DNA of 64,000 nt from NCBI GenBank assembly GCA_030248215.1, contig JASANG010000605.1, forward strand, positions 186,001 through 250,000, read 5' to 3'. The notes below the pieces were generated by a model. That model was not told the origin of the DNA. It did not search any database and saw only the letters and a list, made by a program, of their open reading frames with translations. This stretch comes from Enoplolaimus lenunculus. Taxonomy: Eukaryota > Nematoda > Enoplea > Enoplida > Thoracostomopsidae. Positions 1-6,925 of the stretch are shown piece by piece (positions within the stretch are counted from its first letter, which is position 1; each line of letters begins with the position of its first letter). A program made the position numbers and the translations under genes.

Positions 1-2
1 CT

Positions 3-623
3 TCGGAACCAACTGTCAAGCTCACAAGGACTAAAAAATTGGTCTCCTCATCTGTAATTGAGACTATGCGTGTACCGGAGCGCGGGGTTATGTTTATGCC
101 TTTTGAAAATTTTAGTATGCTGATTGTTGAAGACCGAGTGCTTATGTCGACTTTTAGGCCCGCTCTTAACTTTGAAATTTCACCTGATGTTCAATATAAT
201 TTCACTCTACATCAAGATGTGGTGCCACCGCCAGTGTGGGGAAGCTTAGAAAACGTAGAGTATCAGTCTAATTTGACTCGTACCCGATTAAAAAGGGAGC
301 TTTTGTCTTTTATACCTACTGCTGATTTCAATTTACCCTATAGCGATTTATTAAGTTATATAGCTGTCGGGTTGGTCATTTTAGTAGTGGGTATATGTGT
401 TATATACGCCTGGTATGGCAAATGGTTTAAGTGTTTGCGTTGCTGTTGTAAATCTTATGGACAAGAAAGGTCGACCCCTGTGCAAGTAATATGTACTTCC
501 CCAGAAACTGAAACTCTGGAATTGCCGATACATTCAACTGTTATTGGACCATCAAAATTTTATGTAGCAAACGGAAACGTGCGTTGCAGTTTTCAACAAG
601 CCTTTCTCCGAGTCATACTGTAG
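3..623 (+). CDS. Membrane glycoprotein-like (env-type) C-terminal part of the LTR element
   Basis: The frame is open from the left window edge. It ends with an ectodomain-like stretch holding two N-glycosylation sequons (NFT and NLT), a basic patch (RLKREL), one strongly hydrophobic segment of about 22 residues (around IAVGLVILVVGICVIYAW) and a short tail with a cysteine cluster (CLRCCCK) after the membrane. This is the layout of a type I viral envelope protein end. I cannot tell which class of fusion protein it is, because the ectodomain lies outside the window. Its 3' end overlaps the protease frame by about 40 bases. In most envelope-bearing Ty3/gypsy elements the envelope follows integrase, so a position before protease is unusual. 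It could also be an unrelated membrane protein adopted by the element. Confidence 0.6.
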   Translation, partial: SEPTVKLTRTKKLVSSSVIETMRVPERGVMFMPFENFSMLIVEDRVLMSTFRPALNFEISPDVQYNFTLHQDVVPPPVWGSLENVEYQSNLTRTRLKRELLSFIPTADFNLPYSDLLSYIAVGLVILVVGICVIYAWYGKWFKCLRCCCKSYGQERSTPVQVICTSPETETLELPIHSTVIGPSKFYVANGNVRCSFQQAFLRVIL

Positions 624-1276
624 CGGAGACTGTTTTGACTTTAGGACCCTCTCTTTCGGACATTGAAATTTACATGAATGATATACCTGTACGAGCAGTT
701 ATCGATACCGGAAGTAATATTACTGTCATGTCATCAGAAACTTTTCTGAAGTTGAATAAACCCGAAACTAGTCTCGTTCCAGTACCCGCCACCACCGCTG
801 TTGGAGTTACTGGTCATGCATTACCCCTGAAAGGTGCTATTAAGGTACAAATTGAAATAGGTTCCAAATCCCTACCTTTTCATGTGTATGTATCAGATGA
901 ATGCGCCCACCCTGCAATACTAGGAGTTGATTTACTACGACAATTTGGCACTATAAGTCTAGATTATGCAGCAGGCGTTGTTAAGCTTGGAAAAATGCAG
1001 TTAAAGATGGGATATCGGTCAAGCCAAAACGTACTCTTGCCAGATACTACACTTATTCCTTCAAGATCAGAGGTGCTTATACCTTGCGAAGTAAAAGGGT
1101 TTGGACATGAGGGTGATGTGTATTTTGAACCAAATTATAAGCTTATTAAGTTATACGGTTTAAACACAGTTGAATTAATATTAAGTGATGCGGATAACTT
1201 AGTTATTCCTTTGCGATTACTTAATATGTCGAATTGTCCCGTTCGGCTGTACAAAGGCATGACATTGGTCGAATAG
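584..1276 (+). CDS. Retroviral-type aspartic protease region of the LTR element
   Basis: The frame holds a pepsin-fold retroelement protease. The catalytic triplet lies in AVIDTGSNITVMS, about 45 residues in, and a later ILGVDLLRQFG stretch matches the second conserved loop (usually ILGxDxL). The enzyme would cleave the element's polyprotein as a homodimer. Frame overlaps between neighbouring parts are common in this family, where ribosomal frameshifting joins gag, pro and pol, so the overlap with the preceding frame may be natural. The assignment to a Ty3/gypsy protease rests on these motifs and on the reverse transcriptase that follows. Confidence 0.85.
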   Translation: MQFSTSLSPSHTVAETVLTLGPSLSDIEIYMNDIPVRAVIDTGSNITVMSSETFLKLNKPETSLVPVPATTAVGVTGHALPLKGAIKVQIEIGSKSLPFHVYVSDECAHPAILGVDLLRQFGTISLDYAAGVVKLGKMQLKMGYRSSQNVLLPDTTLIPSRSEVLIPCEVKGFGHEGDVYFEPNYKLIKLYGLNTVELILSDADNLVIPLRLLNMSNCPVRLYKGMTLVE

Positions 1277-2778
1277 AACCCTTAGATACTTGTGTTTTAC
1301 CTACCGTATTGAACTTACAATCTGTTAACCATCAACCAAACTTTAATTTGATATCTGACTTAAAGTTAGAGGAGTGTGACATTTCTGGAATCGAAAAGTC
1401 TAAGTTGATTGAATTATTTTTGGAATTTAACGATGTTTTCGCGAAGCATGATTATGATTGTGGAACTATAACAGTAGTTGAACATTCAATTGATACTGGT
1501 GATGCAGTGCCTATTAAGCAGAGACCTTATCGCGTGCCTTTTCAATCTAAGGATAAGGTGGATACAGAGTTGGGCAACATGTTACGTTATGGAATCATTG
1601 AGCCCTCAACAAGCCCCTGGGCCAGCCCAATGGTTGTACTTAAAAAGAAAGACGGCAAGTCTTTGCGCATTTGTATTGATTACCGAAAATTAAATGCAGT
1701 GACTAAGAAAGACTGTTTTCCTCTCCCGAATATTAATGATTTACTGGAGTGTATAGGAAAAGCAAAGTATTTTAGTGTTATGGATTTAATATCAGGATAT
1801 TGGCAAGTCCCCATAGCTTCTGATTCAATTGAGAAAACTGCTTTTATTACCCCAGCTGGTTTGTACCAATTTACTAAAATGCCTTTTGGGTTATGCAACG
1901 CTCCTGCTATTTTCCAACGGACCCTTGAAGCCACTCTCCGTGGATTAGTTGAGCGTGTCTGCCTTATCTATATAGACGATATATGCGTGTTTTCTGAAAC
2001 ATTTGACGAGCACATTAGACGCTTGCGTCTTGTATTGGAACGATTAAGGGATGTCGGTCTTAAAGTTAAACCAGCTAAATGTAACTTTTTAAGAAATGAA
2101 GTTCCTTATTTAGGTCATATTATTTCCGCTGAAGGCTTGAAGCCCGATCCGAAAAAGATTGAAGCAGTTGAACATTACCCTATACCGAATAATATTACTG
2201 GGGTGCGAGGTTTCTTGGGGTTTTGCAGTTATTACCGCCGTTTTATAAAAGACTTCGCAGCAATTGCTAAGCCACTTAGTCAACTTACTAGCACCTTGAA
2301 ACCTTTTAAATGGAATTCAGAGGCTGAAAAAGCATTTCAATTATTAAAATCTAAACTTATGTCTCCTCCAATTTTGCAAATAGCCGATCCCCGCAAGCCA
2401 TACATTTTGGAAACGGATGCTAGCGGTAAGGCAATTGGAGCTGTGTTGTCTCAAAAAGATACCGAGGGCAGAGCCCATCCTATTGCTTATGGTAGTCGTT
2501 TGCTTCAAAAGGCTGAACGGAATTACACCACTACCGAATTGGAAGCATTAGCTGTTGTTTATTTTATGAAGTATTTTCGTAATTATATATATGGACAGCA
2601 TGTGACTATAATAACTGATCACTCAGCCCTTCGATGGTTATTAACTAATAAGAATGCATCGGGAAGATTACAACGTTGGGCACTAGCTTTAAGTGAATAC
2701 GATTTTAATGTTGAACACCGAGCGGGTAAAATATGTCGCATGTTGATGCCCTTTCTCGTACTGAAATTTCTAAATTAG
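1234..2778 (+). CDS. Reverse transcriptase and RNase H region of the LTR element
   Basis: The reverse transcriptase fingers-palm motifs are easy to read: SPWASPMVVLKKKDG, RICIDYRKLN, FSVMDLISGYWQVP, PFGLCNAPAIFQR and the catalytic YIDD box followed by ICVFS. The thumb has GHIISAEGLKPDPKK and the connection has FLGFCSYYRRFIKDFA. RNase H follows with ILETDASGKAIGAVLSQ, an ELEALAVV stretch and ITDHSALRWLL, giving the D-E-D metal-binding set. This motif wording is typical of Ty3/gypsy (Metaviridae) rather than Bel/Pao or Copia. The part would copy element RNA into DNA in a virus-like particle. I did not place it in a named clade, which needs a tree. Confidence 0.95.
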   Translation: MSRSAVQRHDIGRIEPLDTCVLPTVLNLQSVNHQPNFNLISDLKLEECDISGIEKSKLIELFLEFNDVFAKHDYDCGTITVVEHSIDTGDAVPIKQRPYRVPFQSKDKVDTELGNMLRYGIIEPSTSPWASPMVVLKKKDGKSLRICIDYRKLNAVTKKDCFPLPNINDLLECIGKAKYFSVMDLISGYWQVPIASDSIEKTAFITPAGLYQFTKMPFGLCNAPAIFQRTLEATLRGLVERVCLIYIDDICVFSETFDEHIRRLRLVLERLRDVGLKVKPAKCNFLRNEVPYLGHIISAEGLKPDPKKIEAVEHYPIPNNITGVRGFLGFCSYYRRFIKDFAAIAKPLSQLTSTLKPFKWNSEAEKAFQLLKSKLMSPPILQIADPRKPYILETDASGKAIGAVLSQKDTEGRAHPIAYGSRLLQKAERNYTTTELEALAVVYFMKYFRNYIYGQHVTIITDHSALRWLLTNKNASGRLQRWALALSEYDFNVEHRAGKICRMLMPFLVLKFLN

Positions 2779-4427
2779 AAGAAGGTTCTGATGAGGAAGA
2801 TATTAAGTTTGCATACGCAGTTGCCTTAAGTGAAACTTCCAACAAGCAGGGCCTACCATCAACTATTCAATTTGCGGAAAAACAAGAGCAGGACCCAGAG
2901 ATTAAGGCTTTAAAGGAATATATTGAATTTGGTAAAAACCCGGAGGATGCAAAGCTGGCTTCGCACTTTGCATTAATCCAGCCACGTTATGTAGTAAAAA
3001 ATGGAGTTTTGTACCATCATTATCCTATACCCAAATATCGACCAGGTGTACTCTGGGAACAATTAGTCGTTCCTTTCTCTATGCGTGAAGAATTACTATC
3101 AGCACATCATGATGATGTTGTTGGTGGACAACACCTTGGCGTTGCCAAGACATATCAAAAGTTATTACCCAAGTATTTTTGGGATGGGATGTACCGAGAC
3201 GTAGTGAATTGGTGTAAGGCTTGCATCGAGTGCAGTAAGCGTAAAACTGGACCGGCCAGGCCTAAGACTCCATTGAATCCAATTCCTACTACGCAGCCCA
3301 ATTTTTCCTATCATGTGGATGTTCTTGGCCCATTGCCCCAAACCTATAATGGGAACAAATACGTGGTAATTTTTATTGATCGTTTTACAAAATATCCCGA
3401 GGCCATGTGCACTCCTGATCAAAAAGCCACTACTATTGCAAAATTGTTTATGACTGAGGTAGTTTGTCGCCATTCAGCCCCATGTGAATTAATTAGTGAC
3501 AATGCACCGAATTTTAGAAGCGAATCAGTTGACCAAATTTGTAAAATTACCGGAACTCGAAAAGTTTTTACAACACCCTATCGTCCCCAAACCAATGGGG
3601 TGGTGGAACGAATAAATCGGACCTTAATGAACATGGTCTCTCAATACGTAGACAGTACTCAACGCACTTGGGATGAGTTTGTTCCTTTTGCTTGTTTTGC
3701 TTATAGAGTAAGTGTTAACGAATCTACTCGGTTTAGCCCCTTTGAATTAGTTTATGGGAGAGAACCACGGCTGCCAATTGATGTAGCATTACCAATTAGT
3801 AATGTCAATTATCTAGATGAAGATGATTGTTTCAGGGACCTGCAACTTACTCTTAAGGCAGCATGGGCGTTGGCTAAGCAAAACATCGAGGCAGCCCAAG
3901 ATCATATGAAATTTTTTCACGATCGTCGTGCCGCAGAACCGCATTTCTATGAGGGACAAAAAGTTCTGTTGCATGTGCCTTTTCAGAAGAAAGGAAAAAC
4001 AAAGAAATTAGGGCAAGAATGGCATGGCCTTTACGAAATATTAGAGTTAAATTTTCCTAATGTTGTTTTGCGATCAATAACTAATCCTAAGGAGCAACAT
4101 AAAAGGGTTCATGTAGAACGCATTAAACCGTTTTGTGGTCCCTATGTACCTAAATTACGCCATGACAAAATCGACACACGCACTACAAATAAACAAATGT
4201 TAGTAGATACTGAACACGTGGTAGATGTAGATAAAAGTACTGTTTTGGCCCATGGTCAAAAATTACGGAATGGAGCAAGTGCTGCTGAGACTGCTATGGA
4301 AACCTTGGTCGATGAGGTTGATCTGGTAGAACCAGGGCAAGAAATCGAATCCGAAATCCCTGCGGTGCATCGCTATAATCTACGCACGTGTAATCCCAGG
4401 AACATCGCTAATTTTTACGAGTTGTAG
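2733..4427 (+). CDS. Integrase region of the LTR element
   Basis: An N-terminal zinc-binding H-H-C-C module is visible (HHDD...GGQHLG, then CKACIEC). The core carries the D-D-E set within YHVDVLGPLP, LISDNAPNF and NGVVERINR, with the familiar YRPQTNG lead. The C-terminal part (EGQKVLLHVPFQKKGKTKKLG, then WHGLYEILEL and HVERIKPF) matches the GPY/F-type domain that follows Ty3/gypsy integrases. The end of the frame is acidic and less conserved, and I see no chromodomain. The protein would insert element DNA into the host genome. About 250 non-coding bases separate it from the next frame. Confidence 0.95.
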   Translation: MSHVDALSRTEISKLEEGSDEEDIKFAYAVALSETSNKQGLPSTIQFAEKQEQDPEIKALKEYIEFGKNPEDAKLASHFALIQPRYVVKNGVLYHHYPIPKYRPGVLWEQLVVPFSMREELLSAHHDDVVGGQHLGVAKTYQKLLPKYFWDGMYRDVVNWCKACIECSKRKTGPARPKTPLNPIPTTQPNFSYHVDVLGPLPQTYNGNKYVVIFIDRFTKYPEAMCTPDQKATTIAKLFMTEVVCRHSAPCELISDNAPNFRSESVDQICKITGTRKVFTTPYRPQTNGVVERINRTLMNMVSQYVDSTQRTWDEFVPFACFAYRVSVNESTRFSPFELVYGREPRLPIDVALPISNVNYLDEDDCFRDLQLTLKAAWALAKQNIEAAQDHMKFFHDRRAAEPHFYEGQKVLLHVPFQKKGKTKKLGQEWHGLYEILELNFPNVVLRSITNPKEQHKRVHVERIKPFCGPYVPKLRHDKIDTRTTNKQMLVDTEHVVDVDKSTVLAHGQKLRNGASAAETAMETLVDEVDLVEPGQEIESEIPAVHRYNLRTCNPRNIANFYEL

Positions 4428-4678
4428 GCAGTTTTAGCAGCGTTGCCGAGTCGAACCGGTGAACAATGATTTATAGAGAGTGCGATTATCCGTAAGGATT
4501 CCATAATTGATTAATTTTATTGTACTAGTTTAAATAACGCCGTCATCTTTTATTTAACTGCGAGATTTCGACTGCATCCAAATCCAGCTGATAACCGGCA
4601 AGTTTCGTCATTGCAGTCGTCAGTGTTGCCCGTAAGGGACTCTTAACTTGTTTGACTTATTTTTCTTAACCTGCTACC

Positions 4679-5191
4679 ATGGACATTCCATCGTCTGCAT
4701 CAAATTCCGTTGTTGTGTTGAGCGCTCAATGTGGTATACCACCTGAGGTATCTAACTTCGTCGGCGCTTCTTTAATACATGCCGTTACCACCACCAATTA
4801 TGCGTCGCCGGCCGTGAACTGCCTTGAACGTTATCTTCCTTGCAATGTCCTACGTCCTGGGCTTCGAGCGCTGCACTTAGTTGACGGTTCAGATCCATTA
4901 AATCCGGAAATCTGGGATTTGCTTGCTCAACAACTTCCGTATACCATCTGGCCTTCACATTTGCCACAGAGCCCAATGACACTGTGTCCTGTCTGCCGGG
5001 TAGTGATCACTGACCCAAGTCATTTGTGGTCACATTTCCATCTTGAAAGCATTGACTTACAGAAGTTTCGGTTTAGCCCGGTTGGAGTAGCCCTAGTGGA
5101 GCATCAAAAGTGGATTGAGCGACGAAGGATTGGTAGTGTGACTGAACTTAAAAATTCGCGACGTCCACCAGCTGCCCGCTTACGTCACTAA
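4679..5191 (+). CDS. Accessory frame with a C2H2-like zinc-binding motif, LTR element
   Basis: I do not recognise this 170-residue frame as a whole. About 100 residues in it has CPVCRVVITDPSHLWSHFH, which has the spacing of a single C2H2 or related zinc finger, followed by an IDLQKFRF stretch. The start ATG sits in a CTACCATGG context, which is good for translation initiation. It lies between integrase and the helicase-like frame on the same strand with little space, so it is probably part of the element's accessory block. It could be an RNA- or DNA-binding partner of the helicase part, or the front of a larger protein. Neither can be settled from this copy. Confidence 0.45.
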   Translation: MDIPSSASNSVVVLSAQCGIPPEVSNFVGASLIHAVTTTNYASPAVNCLERYLPCNVLRPGLRALHLVDGSDPLNPEIWDLLAQQLPYTIWPSHLPQSPMTLCPVCRVVITDPSHLWSHFHLESIDLQKFRFSPVGVALVEHQKWIERRRIGSVTELKNSRRPPAARLRH

Positions 5192-5195
5192 CCGA

Positions 5196-5966
5196 GTGCT
5201 TTGGCAATTCGGTGCTGAGGAATCAGGTATGGAGCTGTTACTTACTCTAGCACAGAACAATCAATTTTGCCAAGTAATACAACTCCAAGAGAACTATCGC
5301 TCAGTCGCTCCCTTGCTGGACCCTCCCAATCGTATAGTGTATACGGATACACCATTGATTGCGGCTGCAGACCAGACACTACCGTATAGCCACTGGCCTT
5401 TAGTTGAATGGGTCCCGTTCGGACAACCGATTGTTTTTTGGCACATTGAAAGTCAGCACGCGTATCATGGCGTAAGTGTGTACAACCGCCACGAAATTAT
5501 GGCAGTCGCTAAATTAGTTGACGTTCTAGTGTCTCCGGGTGGCGTGTTTCCCACCAATATTGGCATCAACGCTGCATATGCAGTTCAGTCAGATATCCTG
5601 AAGCAGCTGATTAGTCCCAGGTACCCCGATATAAAAATTGGGTGTGCCAACGTGTGGCAAGGCGACGAGCGGGACTTCATGATCATCTCATTAGTTCGAT
5701 CGTTACCATCAATGGACGCATGCGGACAACCTCATCCTATGGGGTTCTTGTCTGAATATCGTCGAATGAACGTCACTATTACTCGTGCACGAAAAGCAAA
5801 CTTTTTCATATGTAACACACTGCATTTTTTGGATCAACCGCTAATCCGAGAGTGTATTCGTGAGTGCGCTGAATCTAATGCCTGGGTGGAGCCTATAACC
5901 CCAGCAGTAAAACAATTTATTCGCCTACGTGTTTGTTTAGCGAATCCTCTGCCGGCATCTAACTAA
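5196..5966 (+). CDS. Upf1-type SF1 helicase, C-terminal RecA-like part, LTR element
   Basis: The frame carries the late motifs of a Upf1-like superfamily 1 helicase: QLQENYRS (motif IV region, as in Upf1 VQYRMH), a nucleotide-fold stretch IGINAAYAVQSDILKQLI (compare IGIITPYEGQR), VWQGDERDFMIISLVRS (motif V, usually FQGRExDxIIxSxVR) and FLSEYRRMNVTITRARK (motif VI, usually RRLNVALTRA). These match the second RecA-like domain (Pfam AAA_12 type). Helicases of this class unwind or remodel RNA using ATP and occur in nonsense-mediated decay, in antiviral defence and in nidoviruses. I know of no Ty3/gypsy element family that routinely carries one. Capture from a host or viral Upf1-like gene is the simplest inference. 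Confidence 0.8.
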   Translation: MLWQFGAEESGMELLLTLAQNNQFCQVIQLQENYRSVAPLLDPPNRIVYTDTPLIAAADQTLPYSHWPLVEWVPFGQPIVFWHIESQHAYHGVSVYNRHEIMAVAKLVDVLVSPGGVFPTNIGINAAYAVQSDILKQLISPRYPDIKIGCANVWQGDERDFMIISLVRSLPSMDACGQPHPMGFLSEYRRMNVTITRARKANFFICNTLHFLDQPLIRECIRECAESNAWVEPITPAVKQFIRLRVCLANPLPASN

Positions 5967-6257
5967 TTCAGCACTTCAGCAGCACTAGACTTTAATAACA
6001 ATTACTATACAAATATCCCGTGTGCCATCACCACCTACGACGTGCCTTATATTTGTTGCCTTCACGGATTTGACATTTATACACCAACTGTGACTTATTA
6101 TCGTGCACCATCAGTCATCGCGTACTTTTCATGTTTGGTAATCAGTGAATTGTGCTGTTATACAATCGAACCTTAGCCGTGAATTGCATACGAATTAGCG
6201 AAAAATTCACCAAGTCTGAGTTATACGTAAGTACACCATTGTTTTTCAATTATAGTC

Positions 6258-6725
6258 ATGATCATAGTTCCTTTTTTAGGGTCAACCCACATATTTTCAA
6301 ATTTATACCCATCGCAAATTGCGGTAGACGATAAGAGCTATAATTCTGTCGAACATTTTTACCAGTATACAAAAGCTAAGCAATTAGGTCGACTTTGTCT
6401 AGCCAAGCAAATTCTTAAGAGTCCTGATCCAAAAACCACGAAACGATTAATGAGTAAGGAACAAAAAATAATGTTAAGAACCTTTGTAGGGCGATCTTTG
6501 CTTGTGCAGTGGAATCAGGATAAAGTTCGTATTATGGAAAAAGCGATAATTGCTAAGTTCACTCAGCATTCACAGTTAGGCAAAGCACTTTTACATACGG
6601 ATGCAAGTTTATTAGCAGAAGCAAACAAACATGACTTGTTTTGGGGCACGGGTATTGCACAATTTGATGAGAAATTTTTGTTTCCAACCTTATGGCCGGA
6701 CGAAATGAATTGGGACACCTTTTGA
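6258..6725 (+). CDS. NADAR-domain (YbiA/DUF1768-like) protein, LTR element accessory gene
   Basis: The 155-residue frame matches the NADAR superfamily over almost its full length: IFSNLYPSQIAVDD, then NSVEHFYQYTKAKQ (the conserved EHxYQxxKA helix), WNQDKVRIMEKAIIAKFTQ (W..DKV..M..A...KF.Q), ALLHTDASLLAEAN and DLFWGTGI (the WGxG motif). Family members of about 150-180 residues bind or hydrolyse ADP-ribose derivatives; some bacterial ones remove ADP-ribose from guanine in DNA and act as antitoxins to DarT2. A pyrimidine-rich acceptor-like TTTTTCAATTATAG ends two bases before the ATG, so the message could be made by splicing, as envelope-type genes of such elements are. A role in countering host ADP-ribosylation is inference only. 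Confidence 0.85.
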   Translation: MIIVPFLGSTHIFSNLYPSQIAVDDKSYNSVEHFYQYTKAKQLGRLCLAKQILKSPDPKTTKRLMSKEQKIMLRTFVGRSLLVQWNQDKVRIMEKAIIAKFTQHSQLGKALLHTDASLLAEANKHDLFWGTGIAQFDEKFLFPTLWPDEMNWDTF

Positions 6726-6842
6726 TGCACGTACGGGGTCTGCTAAGAACCGGTAAAATTAATCAGCAACCAGATTCAGTAGTGGATAAGTGTCCACCTG
6801 CTCAAAAACGGGCGTTTTACGTCATTTATTACTTTGTTTGAT

Positions 6843-6925
6843 TTTGTAAAATAAAAAAAAATAGAAAAAAATTAAAAAAAAGGGAAACTAAATTTTATTA
6901 TACATAAAAAAAGAACAAAAAATGG
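6843..6925 (+). other. A-rich, polypurine-like tract after the NADAR frame
   Basis: A run of A with G clusters (for example AAAAAAAAGGGAAAC near 6874) follows the last frame of the LTR element by about 120 bases. In LTR elements a polypurine tract primes plus-strand DNA and sits just before the 3' LTR. The LTR cannot be confirmed because its 5' partner lies outside the window. Confidence 0.3.

Larger units (their letters stand above)
1..6900 (+). mobile_element. Ty3/gypsy-like LTR element with accessory helicase and NADAR frames (fossil copy)
   Basis: A block of consecutive plus-strand frames carries protease, reverse transcriptase, RNase H and integrase in the Ty3/gypsy order. It is preceded by the end of a membrane glycoprotein-like frame and followed by three accessory frames. 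The left end lies outside the window, so the 5' LTR cannot be seen. The right end is uncertain: an A-rich, polypurine-like stretch lies at about 6843-6925, and the 3' LTR, if present, would follow it. The long open frames and intact-looking motifs suggest a fairly young insertion that is broken at only a few points (roughly two to four). The spacing between the integrase frame and the accessory frames is short (about 250 bases), which is why I assign them to one element. That assignment is inference until a second copy is seen. Confidence 0.85.
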
